In this document: positions 36,143 through 45,381 of the stretch, piece after piece
Layout: the number at the start of each line of letters is the position of its first letter
Position numbering within the stretch: position 1 is the first letter of the stretch
Assembly (NCBI RefSeq): GCF_900142775.1
Contig: NZ_FRCC01000002.1
Location: forward strand, 558,001 to 622,000
Reading direction: 5' to 3'
From: Flavobacterium flevense
GTDB lineage: Bacteria; Bacteroidota; Bacteroidia; Flavobacteriales; Flavobacteriaceae
Length of the DNA: 64,000 nucleotides
Translations under genes and position numbers: made by a program
Notes under the pieces: model-generated
Told to the model about the DNA's origin: nothing
The model's database searches: none
What the model saw: the letters and a program-made list of their open reading frames with translations, nothing else

Positions 36143-37087
36143 TTACTTAATTAATATATTTGTTTTTTTACGGCTTTGTCTTAATGATTTATTGACTAAA
36201 TACAAGCCAAACAAGGTTACCAGTCCGCCCAATGCAATGGAGATACTAAGTGATTCTCCAAAAATGGCCGACCCTAAAAGTACCGCTACAACAGGATTCA
36301 TATAAGCATAGATACTGCTCACTTCGGGTGGAAGATGTTGCAGCGAATAAATAAAAACAGTAAAAGTAATTAGGGAACCCACAACCACAAGATATGCTAT
36401 GGCAAGCCAGGTTTCCAGAGGGATCTCACTTAAACTCACCGAAATGCCTGTAGCACCATTATAAGCAAATAAAAGAATACTGGAAATAAACATTTGGAAT
36501 CCTAAACTAAAATAAGGATTGTAAGAAGCTGCTTTTTTCTTGGTGTATAAAGTACCAAATGCCCAGGTAATGGTGGCTAAAACGGAGAGGAAAATTCCAA
36601 ATCTAAAATCGGGAATTAAAAAATCAGCCAGGTATTCATAAAAGATAATGCACACTCCGCCAAAGCTGACAAACACCCCTATTGCTGCTAACTAAGCAAT
36701 TCTTTCGCCTCTGAAAAAAGAAATAAGCACAATCCAGATAGGGAAAATGGCAGCAATGATAGCACCCAGTCCGCTACTGATATACTTTACACCGGCTGTA
36801 CTCAAACCGTTGCTCAAAGTAAAATTAAGAATGGCCAGAATAACAATTGTTCTCCATTGTTTTCCCTTAGGCCAGGCCACTTTTGTAAACATAAAAATAA
36901 GAATGTAAAGCAATCCCGCAATAAACTGACGAATGGCAGCCATTTGAATTCCGGGAATATAACGAACCCCTTCTTTAGAAGCAATCCAGGTGGTTCCCCA
37001 GAAAAAACCAACCCAAATAAGAGCCAGAATGGGTAATCCCACAGCGTTTATTCTGGTTGAAACAGCGGTTTTAAATTTGGTAATCAC
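36143..37087 (-). pseudogene. EamA/DMT family transporter interrupted by an in-frame TAG
   Basis: Two halves lie in the same reading frame: 37087-36692 (131 codons, GTG start, EamA repeat 1 with VGFFWGTTWIASKEGVRY and GERIA) and 36691-36143 (EamA repeat 2 with TITWAFGTLYTKKKA and YMNPVVAVLLGSAIFGE). They are separated only by a TAG at 36694-36692. Read through, the sequence GERIA-stop-LAAIGVFVSFGGV matches the normal join between the two EamA halves, so a single sense codon was lost. The intact length would be about 314 residues. It overlaps the upstream SDR gene by one base. It could be a recent nonsense mutation, a sequencing error, or two half-transporters. Confidence 0.8.
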
Positions 37088-37911
37088 TATAAATCGAGTT
37101 GAGTGAAATGATAATCTAACAGTCTGATTAATTTATCGGATAAAATGGTTTTCCCCACAGATGGAATTTCGTCATTGAATTGTGGCGGAACCAAATTTTC
37201 GACAATTGCTTTTTGGGTGTAATACTTTTTTCGGCTGGGATGAAACGGTGCTACTGCATTAAGCGTAGTATCCCAGGTTTGTGTTGCTATAATTTTTTGG
37301 ATAATTCCAATACAATCCTCCAGATGAATTAAATTAATGGGTGCATCCGGATTAGGAACATTCTCTTTACCGGCTAAAAAGCGGGCAGGATTACGGTCTT
37401 CCCCTATTAATCCGCCAAAACGCAGGATGGTAGTTTTGAAATGCGGATTAGCTAACAGTAATTGTTCAATTTCAAGCAATTGTTTGCCGCTTTCGGTAAC
37501 AGGAGAGGGAGCGGTGTTTTCGTCAACCACCTCATTAGCTTCTCCGTAAACCGCAGTCGAACTGATGAACAGCACATTTTCTACCGTTGATTGTTGGATA
37601 TAAGGCAGTAGGTTTTCTATTTTTTTAACAAATGAATTGTTGGCTGCATCTGAGTAATCTTTATTTTTTCCTCTTAATTTAGGCGGAATAGCGATGATAA
37701 GCGTTTCGCTTCCGTCTAAAAACGGAGTTACGGGAGAGGTAAAGTTTTCCACTTCGAGTGCAATAGGGAAATGGTTAATTCCGGCATTTTCCAGCATTTC
37801 TTTTTTACCTGCCGTTGTAGTTGAACCTTTAATTGAGAAACCTTCTTTCAGTAAGGCTTTCGCCAAAGGAAATCCCAGCCATCCGCAACCTAAAATGCTA
37901 ATTTGTGTCAT
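37087..37911 (-). CDS. SDR/NAD-dependent epimerase-like protein
   Basis: A 274-residue Rossmann protein. The start at 37911 (MTQISILGCGWLGFPLAKAL) opens directly with the dinucleotide motif G-x-G-x2-G; the longer ORF from 37971 adds an unlikely tail. ENVLFISSTAVYGEANEVVDE carries the S-T...Y pattern of extended SDRs without a clear Y-x3-K. TTILRFGGLIGEDRNP and INLIHLEDCIGII are typical of YeeZ-like/NAD(P)H-binding epimerase-like proteins. The stop overlaps the GTG start of the disrupted EamA gene. The substrate is unknown. Confidence 0.82.
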   Translation of the reverse strand: MTQISILGCGWLGFPLAKALLKEGFSIKGSTTTAGKKEMLENAGINHFPIALEVENFTSPVTPFLDGSETLIIAIPPKLRGKNKDYSDAANNSFVKKIENLLPYIQQSTVENVLFISSTAVYGEANEVVDENTAPSPVTESGKQLLEIEQLLLANPHFKTTILRFGGLIGEDRNPARFLAGKENVPNPDAPINLIHLEDCIGIIQKIIATQTWDTTLNAVAPFHPSRKKYYTQKAIVENLVPPQFNDEIPSVGKTILSDKLIRLLDYHFTQLDL

Positions 37912-38020
37912 TTTGCTTTCAATTATTTCAGAGTGCAAAGGTCTATATAATAATTTGGATTTTAGGGGCAAAGAAGCGAGTATTTTTTAAGACACAGATG
38001 CTATAAAAAATTATTGGATA

Positions 38021-38051
38021 CAAAAAAACCGCCTCAGTTTTGAGACGGTTT
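38021..38051 (-). terminator. Rho-independent terminator
   Basis: On the minus strand AAACCGTCTC pairs with GAGGCGGTTT around a short AAAACT loop, followed by a T run. It lies 24 nt after the stop of the small lipoprotein gene at 38075. Confidence 0.85.
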
Positions 38052-38074
38052 ACAGATAATAAAGCTTATCATTC

Positions 38075-38440
38075 TTATTGTTTTACGAGTGTGAGTTTCA
38101 TTTCGGCACTTTCCAGTATCACTTTATCATCTGTAATATCACTTTCAAAAGGGAATGGAGTACCATTATCATCTTTAATTACCAGGCTTTTTCCTTTTTT
38201 TGTTAAAGCATACGTACCATCATTTATATCGGTTTCTATGTGTCCTGTAACATGTCCGTCTTTAGTAAATGTTAGTTTTCCATTAGCGATGATGTCACCT
38301 TTCACAGAATCTACATGAGGTGTTTTTGCTTCAACTTCAGTAATTTTCCAGGAATCAATTAAATCATTTCGTTTTTGATTGCACGAAATGATGAATACAG
38401 TTAATAATAAAATGCCAATAAATAGTTTGAATTTTTTCAT
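38075..38440 (-). CDS. Lipocalin-like small lipoprotein
   Basis: A 121-residue lipoprotein (MKKFKLFIGILLLTVFIIS, then Cys). The mature part has the pattern of Bacteroidetes lipocalin-like domains: LIDSWKITEVEA at the start, GKLTFTKDGHVTGHIETD, DGTYALTKKGKSLVIKD, and ESDITDDKVILES, a small beta barrel. Members of this group are of unknown function. The gene stands alone, with a strong terminator after it. Confidence 0.7.
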   Translation of the reverse strand: MKKFKLFIGILLLTVFIISCNQKRNDLIDSWKITEVEAKTPHVDSVKGDIIANGKLTFTKDGHVTGHIETDINDGTYALTKKGKSLVIKDDNGTPFPFESDITDDKVILESAEMKLTLVKQ

Positions 38441-38562
38441 GATTTTAAATTATTAAGTTATATAATACAAGTTACAAAAAATATTAATTCAAAACTCTTA
38501 AAATCAATTATTTGTAATGTGAAAAATATAATTAGAAAAGCAAATATCACTAAAAGAAGGTA

Positions 38563-38593
38563 TTGTTTATGGTAAATGTAAATGATATGTTTG
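38563..38593 (+). promoter_or_regulatory. Candidate promoter of the 38618 gene
   Basis: TTG (38563-38565), 20 nt, TATGTTTG (38586-38593), 24 nt before the ATG. It fits the Bacteroidetes consensus in sequence and spacing. Confidence 0.6.
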
Positions 38594-38617
38594 TTAACTA
38601 TTCTAATATAGTTTTAA

Positions 38618-39130
38618 ATGAAGACAACTATTCTAATTGCCTTTTTAATAATTTCATTAACAGGCTTTTCTCAGCAGCTTACTTATGGCAGTGGAGGTAC
38701 AGTGTATAATTCTGAAAACACAAAAGTAACATCGGATGGAGTAAGACAACGGTTAAAAAACAATAAAGAGGCTTTATCACTGTATAATTCGGGAAGGAGT
38801 AAAAAAACATGGGGGAATATTCTTTTTTATAGCGGTTTAGGACTTATGGCTACAAATGTTATTGTGGGAATGAATACCGATAATACAACTACATCTTATC
38901 CGGGGAATGGAAATTATCCATCTGTGAAATCAGAGCGTACTGATATGACTGCTGCAATAATTGGTGGTGCTATGATTGTTGCTTCAATTCCAGTCAAAAT
39001 AGGGTATCCTAAAAAGATTAAATCAGCATTGGGTTTGTATAACAATAGTTTAACGGATCACTATAAATCACAACCAAGAACAATATTGTTAGCAAGTGTT
39101 AATCAAATTGGTTTTAAAATCGAATTTTAA
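38618..39130 (+). CDS. Exported hypothetical protein
   Basis: A 170-residue protein with a signal peptide (MKTTILIAFLIISLTGFSQQ). It has one likely hydrophobic helix (ILFYSGLGLMATNVIVGM) and a second (MTAAIIGGAMIVASIPVKI), joined by a polar, Ser/Thr/Pro-rich loop (DNTTTSYPGNGNYPSVKSE). The C-terminus ends in alternating residues (GFKIEF). No family was recognised. It has its own promoter and is followed after 12 nt by a small membrane protein gene, so the two form an operon. Confidence 0.7.
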   Translation: MKTTILIAFLIISLTGFSQQLTYGSGGTVYNSENTKVTSDGVRQRLKNNKEALSLYNSGRSKKTWGNILFYSGLGLMATNVIVGMNTDNTTTSYPGNGNYPSVKSERTDMTAAIIGGAMIVASIPVKIGYPKKIKSALGLYNNSLTDHYKSQPRTILLASVNQIGFKIEF

Positions 39131-39142
39131 ATTTAAAGCAAA

Positions 39143-39448
39143 ATGAAAATACAAAAAATCCTGAAAGTTGTATATGTAAGTATACTGTTTTTGGTTACTG
39201 TTTTTATTTGGGAGCAAATGTACTCAGCTCAATTTTTAGAATATGATAAAAATTATGGTGTCCTTTTATCCGTTTTTCTGATTTCTGTTGTTGCGTTCGT
39301 TATTTTAACAATTATGTGGTTTAAGGTAAGAGCTTTTATAGAACAAAATTCCTTTGTAACTATTTTATTTGTAGTTATGACTTCGCCGTTAACACTTTTA
39401 TTTATTATTTATTTTTATCAGGATATATTTGGCAAACTAAAAGTTTGA
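39143..39448 (+). CDS. Small three-helix membrane protein, hypothetical
   Basis: A 101-residue protein with three predicted membrane segments: VVYVSILFLVTVFIWEQM, VLLSVFLISVVAFVILTIMW, and FVTILFVVMTSPLTLLFIIY. It has a few charged residues at the ends only. It follows the exported hypothetical by 12 nt and is ended by a shared terminator. No family recognised. Confidence 0.65.
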   Translation: MKIQKILKVVYVSILFLVTVFIWEQMYSAQFLEYDKNYGVLLSVFLISVVAFVILTIMWFKVRAFIEQNSFVTILFVVMTSPLTLLFIIYFYQDIFGKLKV

Positions 39449-39462
39449 ATGCCAGCATAAAA

Positions 39463-39488
39463 AAAAACCACGCAATTCGCGTGGTTTT
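39463..39488. terminator. Bidirectional terminator
   Basis: AAAACCACGC and GCGTGGTTTT are complementary around AATTC-type loop bases, with A and T runs on the two sides. It lies between the convergent genes ending at 39448 (+) and 39512 (-). Confidence 0.85.
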
Positions 39489-39511
39489 CTATTACTATTT
39501 TCTGAAAAATA

Positions 39512-40084
39512 TTAGAATTTGTATCCTACAGAAGCCTGGATTCCAAAACGGTTATTTCCTTCTGGTCCGTAAGCTAAATCCAAGAAGTTATAAATGTATC
39601 TTGCCTGAATAAATGCTCCTGAATTAAAGTCATAAGCTAATCCTGAAACAGACGCCACATTGTATTTTCTTAGATTAGTGTTCGCATACATTCCATTTGC
39701 TTTAGAGTCAATTATAGCACTTGCCTGAGGACCCACTTCAATTGACAAACCTTTAGTAAGATAGAACTTGGCTAAAACAGGTATAGCAATTTCGCTAATT
39801 TCTAAATCGCTGCCGCTTGTGTTTCCGTTTCCATCAAACTTAAAGCTGGAATGAGAATACAAAGCCTCAGCCTGGAATGAAAATTCGTCACACATTTTGA
39901 ATTCAGCCACTAAACCGGCATGGTATCCTACTTCCGGACGTAAGTCGTGCACTGATGATGCTCCTGTTGCTAACCAATCGTAATTAGCTCCTGCTTTGAT
40001 TCCTAATTTTACATTTTTTGCTTCCTGAGCATTTGCAAATCCAAATGCAAAAACTGCTGCTAATGATAAAATGATTTTTTTCAT
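39512..40084 (-). CDS. Outer membrane beta-barrel (porin-like, OMP_b-brl) protein
   Basis: A 190-residue protein with a signal peptide (ending FGFANAQ) and alternating beta-strand pattern of a small eight-stranded outer membrane barrel: VKLGIKAGANYDWLATG, GYHAGLVAEFKMCDEFSFQ, LEISEIAIPVLAKFYLT, SIEVGPQASAIID, ending FGIQASVGYKF with the terminal aromatic. It is one of the common porin-family/PorT-like proteins of Bacteroidetes, without a known ligand. Confidence 0.82.
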   Translation of the reverse strand: MKKIILSLAAVFAFGFANAQEAKNVKLGIKAGANYDWLATGASSVHDLRPEVGYHAGLVAEFKMCDEFSFQAEALYSHSSFKFDGNGNTSGSDLEISEIAIPVLAKFYLTKGLSIEVGPQASAIIDSKANGMYANTNLRKYNVASVSGLAYDFNSGAFIQARYIYNFLDLAYGPEGNNRFGIQASVGYKF

Positions 40085-40230
40085 GTTTAATTTTTTTTTG
40101 ACTACACAAAATTAGATAAAACCTTTTGGAGCCCCAGTGTTTTCGGGCTTTTTAACGTTTTCTATAGCTTGTTGGCTCTCAGTGATTTATATAGTCTGCA
40201 GAAAAAAAAGTAAACTTCATTTATTGTTTT

Positions 40231-40857
40231 TTAGTTCATACTAGGCGGTTCAGGAATTTTTATTTTTACTTTCATCTTTTTTAAAACCAATAAATAAGCC
40301 GAAAGACAACCTAAAATAATAAACAAACCAATTTCCAACTTAGTGAAAATTTGGTTTCCATTGTGCAGGGTATTGGCTGTTGTAAGTGCTGTTTTTCCTT
40401 CGTCAATTTGGATTTGGGCTAATATTTCTAAGGTTTGTAAACTTTTGGTACTCCATTCTGTTATTTTTTGCCTATCCTTATTTTGATTTAGAGTTTCAAT
40501 TGCTGAACATTGATTCCGGAAAAAAGCGAATTGTCTTTTTTCCTCAGCAGTCAAAACGGTTGCTAAGTACTTCTGGTCTAAAGTTCGGATGCTTTGCAAG
40601 CGATCCGTAATCAACTTTTGTTCTTCGGTAGTAAGAGGATCGCTTGCAGCTGCTGATTTTATTTGATGAATAGCATTGGTATACTGAAAAATATAATGAC
40701 TTACCATTAACCTGTCGTTGTAAATAGCCTGAATGCTTTCATTGGTTTTTTTAGAATTCAGGGCAATGAAATAATTACTTATCAAAAGTAAAATGGTAAC
40801 AAAAATCAATACGGCTGCCGCTTTTGTTTTTCGATTAATAGTATTTATATCTCTCAT
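40231..40857 (-). CDS. Membrane protein with four-helix-bundle sensor-like domain
   Basis: A 208-residue protein with one N-terminal membrane helix (AAAVLIFVTILLLISNYFIA), a ~140-residue periplasmic helical region (YNDRLMVSHYIFQYTNAIHQ and later helices) like the 4HB_MCP sensor domain, and a second membrane helix (LEIGLFIILGCLSAYLLVL), then a short cytoplasmic tail. There is no kinase or methyl-accepting domain, so it is a sensor-like module without output. It ends in a short Pro-containing tail. Similar stand-alone proteins exist in Flavobacteria with unknown function. Confidence 0.7.
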   Translation of the reverse strand: MRDINTINRKTKAAAVLIFVTILLLISNYFIALNSKKTNESIQAIYNDRLMVSHYIFQYTNAIHQIKSAAASDPLTTEEQKLITDRLQSIRTLDQKYLATVLTAEEKRQFAFFRNQCSAIETLNQNKDRQKITEWSTKSLQTLEILAQIQIDEGKTALTTANTLHNGNQIFTKLEIGLFIILGCLSAYLLVLKKMKVKIKIPEPPSMN

Positions 40858-40944
40858 AATCAGTTAATTTAATCCCGAAAGATAAACCTTTCTTTCTGAT
40901 TTAAAAAGAGAATTAAGTAAACAACATAAAAGGAGTTTCTTCCC

Positions 40945-43338
40945 TTACTTTGTAGTATCAATAACAGTTTCTACGGGAATTGGTTTCTTTCTGTAAACTT
41001 TAGGTTCGGCTATTACTGAGGGTGACTGAATGGCAACCGGAGTAGGCTTTATCGTTTTTTTGATCGCTACTGCGTCATTTAGTACAAAAGGGGTTGGCAT
41101 CATCCAGTCGGCTCTTTGTTCCATAGTAAATAATGGATTTTCCATTAAATCAAAAGAGCTTTCTAATAATTGCATATTAAAAACGGTAGCAGTACTGATA
41201 TTAAATTCTAAAACCAGCGGCTCATTATCCACCACATAATAACTCAGTAACTTTTTGCCTTCGCGTTTAAATATTTTACTTTTTTGTTCTAAATGGGAAA
41301 CACCATTGGCTTTAATATTATAAAGTTGCATTTTTTCATTGGCAAAAATATCATAGCGGTTGACTTTTCGATTAGGCGAAATACGAATTTTTAAATAACG
41401 CTGATTTTCTGCGATGCTATCGGTAAGAAAATCGATTGTGGGTTGGGCTATATTTTTTAAAGGAGCTGCTGCCGCAAAGGTGAATTGGGAATTGTATTTA
41501 CTAAAAAGCGGAATGTCTTCAAGACCTTCCAGCAAACCGGGATTTTGACCTAAATATTTTTTAGTCCATACATCTAAATTTTTATCATAGGTAATCCATT
41601 GCGCTTTATTAGTATCGGCATTATAAAGATAAACCAGGCTGTTTGATTTTGCTTTTCCTTTTTCATAATTCGAATCAGCGTCTGCTTTAATAAAAAAACC
41701 GATAGAAGCTACCAAAAATAGGATGGACCAACTGCCTTTTTGGACAAAATTACCCAGAGTAGGCAAGAGCAGTCCAAAACATAAAGCAGTTAGAATGGCG
41801 CTTCCAAATAGTATTTTTAATCCAAGGCCTATTGGAAACATTTGGATAAAAGGAGCAATAATTAATAAGGTTGGAACAGCTAAGATTAAGTTTAAAACCG
41901 GAATGTATTTTTGGGTAAGGATATAGAATCCAAACATAAATGTCCCAAAATAAACCGGAATGATTAAAAAACCGGCACCCTCTAAACTAAAAGCAATTGC
42001 CATATTGATAAGTAACCAGATAAAAATGGGAGCTACAAAGTCATTAGCACTAATCTTGTTTGGGTAAAAAAAGTGATAAAAGGCAAAGCAAACCGCAATG
42101 CTTAAGAGTACAAAAGCGGCAATATAACTATGGCCATTGTAGGTGAAACCGTTTAGTAAATCACTGTATTGCGGATAAATTTGTAACACAATTTTCCAGC
42201 CAAAAAAAGTAAGGACTCCAGCCGAAATCAATGCTCCCAGAAAAGGAATGAATCCCTGAAGCATTTTTTGAACGCTTAGAATCCTTTTAGCAATTCCTAA
42301 GAAAATAAAAAATATAAAAAGTACAAAAGCAATAATTAACATGGGTATCACCCAGCTAAACGGATAGCTGATAAAACTAAACGGAATGGAGAAATACACA
42401 TAATCTTCAACAGACTGAGTGGTATTTAAATCGGCATTCGAAAAATAATTCAGTAAGGGCATTAAATAAGATCCCTGATGTGCTAAGGAATTAATATTTA
42501 AATGCTCCATATCGTCCTGAGCGGTGTGGTAATTGTAATGGTCGTCAATAAAAGCAAAATTAAAGCCCTGAATATTACCCTGTTCTCTAAAAACAGTTAA
42601 ATCGGTATCGTTAGGCAACATTTTGTAAATGCTGTACATCAGTGAGTTGGATACCGGAAAAGTAGGGTTTGCAGCGGCAAAATTTTTGACCATTCCTGCA
42701 TTTCCCTCATTGGTTTCCATTAACATATAACTAGGTCCGGATGTTCCTCTTGCTTCAAAGTTTAAGGCTAAACCAATTTCTTTTGCCCATTTGTGCTGTG
42801 TTACAAAAAGCGAGGCGCCATTTAACCCCAGTTCTTCGGCATCCGTAAACAGAATGATAATGTCATTTTTATGTGTTTTTTTATGATGTAAAAAGGCTCG
42901 CACACTTTCCAGAATGGTAGCCACACCGGAAGCATCGTCACTGGCTCCGTGTGATGCCGAATGCGGAGCACTGTCATAATGGGAAAGTAATAAAAGTGCT
43001 TTTCCCTGCTGACTTCCTTTTATTCGGGCGATTATATTTTTTGATTTGGTTAAATTTCCCCAATCGGTTAAGGTGTAACCATCCTGAAATTGCGTTTCCA
43101 GTCCGAGTTTTATTAATTCATAACGCAAATAATTAGCTACTTTGGTATGATTTTCTGAACCTGTATAATGCGGTTGCCGGCTAATTGTTTTTATATGTGC
43201 TAAAGCTCTTTTAGTCGAAAACTCTGAGAGCGGTTTATCACTACTTACAGTCCATTGCGGCATAATACTGCAATATATAAAAGCCAGTACGGCTATAAAA
43301 AAGAGGACTGAAACAATGGAGGATAAATCTTTTTTCAT
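40945..43338 (-). CDS. M28 family zinc metallopeptidase with large membrane region
   Basis: A 797-residue membrane protein. An N-terminal helix is followed by the M28 domain (about 35-300) with metal ligands visible in LLLLSHYDSAPHS (His, Asp), HGASDDASGVATILES (Asp), FTDAEELGLNGA (Glu-Glu) and DDHYNYHTAQDDMEHLN (His). Residues about 320-560 hold roughly eight membrane helices. The C-terminal ~230 residues are an extracytoplasmic beta-rich domain with a Pro-rich tail. This plan resembles ER Fxna/ERMP1-type and bacterial membrane M28 peptidases. The likely activity is aminopeptidase at the membrane surface. Confidence 0.88.
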   Translation of the reverse strand: MKKDLSSIVSVLFFIAVLAFIYCSIMPQWTVSSDKPLSEFSTKRALAHIKTISRQPHYTGSENHTKVANYLRYELIKLGLETQFQDGYTLTDWGNLTKSKNIIARIKGSQQGKALLLLSHYDSAPHSASHGASDDASGVATILESVRAFLHHKKTHKNDIIILFTDAEELGLNGASLFVTQHKWAKEIGLALNFEARGTSGPSYMLMETNEGNAGMVKNFAAANPTFPVSNSLMYSIYKMLPNDTDLTVFREQGNIQGFNFAFIDDHYNYHTAQDDMEHLNINSLAHQGSYLMPLLNYFSNADLNTTQSVEDYVYFSIPFSFISYPFSWVIPMLIIAFVLFIFFIFLGIAKRILSVQKMLQGFIPFLGALISAGVLTFFGWKIVLQIYPQYSDLLNGFTYNGHSYIAAFVLLSIAVCFAFYHFFYPNKISANDFVAPIFIWLLINMAIAFSLEGAGFLIIPVYFGTFMFGFYILTQKYIPVLNLILAVPTLLIIAPFIQMFPIGLGLKILFGSAILTALCFGLLLPTLGNFVQKGSWSILFLVASIGFFIKADADSNYEKGKAKSNSLVYLYNADTNKAQWITYDKNLDVWTKKYLGQNPGLLEGLEDIPLFSKYNSQFTFAAAAPLKNIAQPTIDFLTDSIAENQRYLKIRISPNRKVNRYDIFANEKMQLYNIKANGVSHLEQKSKIFKREGKKLLSYYVVDNEPLVLEFNISTATVFNMQLLESSFDLMENPLFTMEQRADWMMPTPFVLNDAVAIKKTIKPTPVAIQSPSVIAEPKVYRKKPIPVETVIDTTK

Positions 43339-43364
43339 TTTAGGGTTGATTTGGGATTTGGTGG

Positions 43365-43712
43365 TTAATTGTCTTTTTTGACAAGGATATACAGATCATT
43401 TTCTAATAACATATATCCTTGATCATACAGAAAGTAGTAGGTGTTTCCTGTTTTGGTTTTTAATATATTGGTAAAAAAATCAAAATCAAAACCTTTGCTT
43501 AATAGTTTGGTTCGTGTCGTTTTTGATTTTCCATCGGTATTGAGTTCTGTCAGAATGCGATAATTTTTGCGCAATTTATTATTAATATTACGCATAATAT
43601 TATTACTGTCTTTGTTCATCTTGTTGTTAAAGGCATTGCGACAGCCGTCGCTGCAAAACTTTTTGTCTTCCCGACCAATGATTTTTTCGCCACATTCTAA
43701 ACAGTTTTTCAT
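43365..43712 (-). CDS. Zinc-ribbon (DUF2116-like) small protein
   Basis: A 115-residue protein beginning MKNCLECGEKIIGREDKKFC followed by SDGCRNAFN: a four-Cys zinc ribbon of the DUF2116 type, close in look to the MYM/FCS-like fingers. The remainder is a basic helical region (NKLRKNYRILTELNTDGKS) and a beta tail (GNTYYFLYDQGYMLLENDLY). Such proteins are widespread in Flavobacteria with no assigned role. It lies 26 nt before the M28 peptidase gene on the same strand and may be co-transcribed with it. Confidence 0.78.
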   Translation of the reverse strand: MKNCLECGEKIIGREDKKFCSDGCRNAFNNKMNKDSNNIMRNINNKLRKNYRILTELNTDGKSKTTRTKLLSKGFDFDFFTNILKTKTGNTYYFLYDQGYMLLENDLYILVKKDN

Positions 43713-43781
43713 ATATGTGAAATTTATTTTTGCAGTCTTAAATACCTTAGTTTTTTATTGCTATTTGCATCGATTTCATAT

Positions 43782-45311
43782 TTAACTTCTTCCTTTTTTA
43801 ATTCGATACAAATCATGACGACGGTCTTTTAAAATTTTGACACTTCCATGTTCGTGCAATTCTTTTAATAAATCTAAATCGACATCCACAATCAAAGTCA
43901 TTTCGGTATTAGGGGTTGTTTCGGCTTTAACTCCATTACTTGGAAAAGCAAAATCAGAGGGTGTGAACACCGCCGATTGCGCATATTGAATATCCATGTT
44001 GTTTACTTTGGGTAAATTCCCCACACAACCCGCAATGGCTACATAGCATTCGTTTTCAATAGCTCTGGCTTGCGCACAATGTTTGACTCTGGTATAGGCA
44101 TTTTGGGTATCGGTCAAGAAAGGAACAAACAAAATATTCATGCCTTCATCGGCCATTAATCGGGATAATTCCGGAAACTCTACATCATAACAAATAATAA
44201 CGCCTATTTTTCCGCAATCGGTGTCAAAGGTCTGAATGGCATTTCCTCCTGTTATTCCCCAATGAAAAACTTCGTTTGGCGTAATATGAATTTTTGTGTA
44301 GGTTTCATACGTTCCATCTCTTTTGCATAAAAAACCAGAATTATATAAAGTTCCATCAATTAAATGTGGCATACTTCCGGTAATGATATTGATGTTGTAC
44401 GAAATGGCTAATTCCTGAAATCTTTTTCGAATGGGCTCCGCATATTTTGCTAATTCCCGAATAGCATCTGCCTCCGATAAATGATTGTAATCGGCCATTA
44501 AAGGCGCAATAAACAACTCAGGAAAAACAGCAAAATCGCTTCCATAACCCGAAACGGCATCAATAAAAAATTCCGATTGTTCGAATAAAGCTTCTAAATT
44601 CCCCAGCGGACGCATTTGCCATTGAATTAATCCTAATCGAATGACACTTTTTGTGGTGTTAATAATTTGCGGACTTTCATCGTAATAAATGTTATTCCAC
44701 TCTAATAAAACGGCAAATTCTTTGGACTTTTTATCGCCTTCGAGATAATTTTTCATGATACGCATCACGTGAAACTCATTGCTCAGTTGAAACGACAATA
44801 CGGGATCATGAATTTCCTTTCTTTTTACCTTATCGATATAGCCTTTAGGCGTGAGTTCTTGAGCATATTGACTGTAATTTGGAATTCGTCCTGCAAATAC
44901 AATGGATTTTAGATTCAATTGTTCGCAAATTTCTTTTCGCGCATCATACAACCTACGCCCTAATCGCAAACCTCTGTATTTGGGTACCACAAAAACATCT
45001 ATTCCATATAAAACTTCCCCTTTTGGAGTATGTGTCGAAAAGGTATAATTGCCCGTGATTTTTGCATAATCATGGTTTTTTTCGACCAAATCCTCATCTA
45101 CAATTAAGGACAAAGCCGATCCCACCACGATATCATCCACTAGGATAACCAGCTGACCTTCGGGAAAGATTTTGAGCAATTTTTTAATATCGGTTTCTTT
45201 CCAATAATCGTCTACCATTTCCGGATAGGATTCAATCATCGAATTTTTTAATTCTTTGTAGTCTTCTATTTTTAAATTTCGTAGTTCAACTTTATTGATT
45301 TCAGCTTGCAT
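43782..45311 (-). CDS. GNAT acetyltransferase fused to carbon-nitrogen hydrolase
   Basis: A 509-residue fusion (the Met at 45311, QAEINKVELRN, or the Met at 45332, both reasonable). Residues about 10-205 are GNAT-like, with YGIDVFVVPKYRGLRLGRRLYDAR as the acetyl-CoA loop. Residues about 220-505 are a nitrilase-superfamily amidohydrolase with the E-K-C triad: FAVFPELFIAP, ETYTKIHITPNE, and IGVIICYDVEFPELSR. The same two-domain plan is known from B. subtilis YhcX-type proteins. The substrate is unknown. It is divergent from ssb. Confidence 0.9.
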   Translation of the reverse strand: MQAEINKVELRNLKIEDYKELKNSMIESYPEMVDDYWKETDIKKLLKIFPEGQLVILVDDIVVGSALSLIVDEDLVEKNHDYAKITGNYTFSTHTPKGEVLYGIDVFVVPKYRGLRLGRRLYDARKEICEQLNLKSIVFAGRIPNYSQYAQELTPKGYIDKVKRKEIHDPVLSFQLSNEFHVMRIMKNYLEGDKKSKEFAVLLEWNNIYYDESPQIINTTKSVIRLGLIQWQMRPLGNLEALFEQSEFFIDAVSGYGSDFAVFPELFIAPLMADYNHLSEADAIRELAKYAEPIRKRFQELAISYNINIITGSMPHLIDGTLYNSGFLCKRDGTYETYTKIHITPNEVFHWGITGGNAIQTFDTDCGKIGVIICYDVEFPELSRLMADEGMNILFVPFLTDTQNAYTRVKHCAQARAIENECYVAIAGCVGNLPKVNNMDIQYAQSAVFTPSDFAFPSNGVKAETTPNTEMTLIVDVDLDLLKELHEHGSVKILKDRRHDLYRIKKGRS

Positions 45312-45351
45312 AAATGTATTGATTTTCTGCAATGTACAAAAAATACTATCC

Positions 45352-45381
45352 GTTTACAAACGTTTACAATTATTTACAACC
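45352..45381. repeat. Three tandem 10-bp repeats (GTTTACAAAC type)
   Basis: GTTTACAAAC (45352-45361), GTTTACAATT (45362-45371) and ATTTACAACC (45372-45381) share TTTACAA at exact 10-bp steps, so the same face of the helix is presented. They lie 41 nt upstream of the GNAT-nitrilase start. A possible operator; further TAGCAAC direct repeats and a GCAACAGTTGC palindrome follow between 45396 and 45425. Confidence 0.55.

Noticed and set aside
37694..37990. 98-codon + strand ORF opposite the SDR gene
   Set aside because: It lies entirely antisense to a gene with a clear Rossmann motif and has no recognisable protein pattern or promoter.
38618..39448. Pair of hypothetical genes as a toxin-antitoxin system
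   Set aside because: An exported protein plus a membrane protein of 170 and 101 residues do not resemble known toxin or antitoxin families; no supporting motif.
40120..40150. GCCC...GGGC followed by T run as a terminator
   Set aside because: It points in the + direction where no gene ends nearby, and it lies in the 5' region of a minus-strand gene; the stem is only four pairs.
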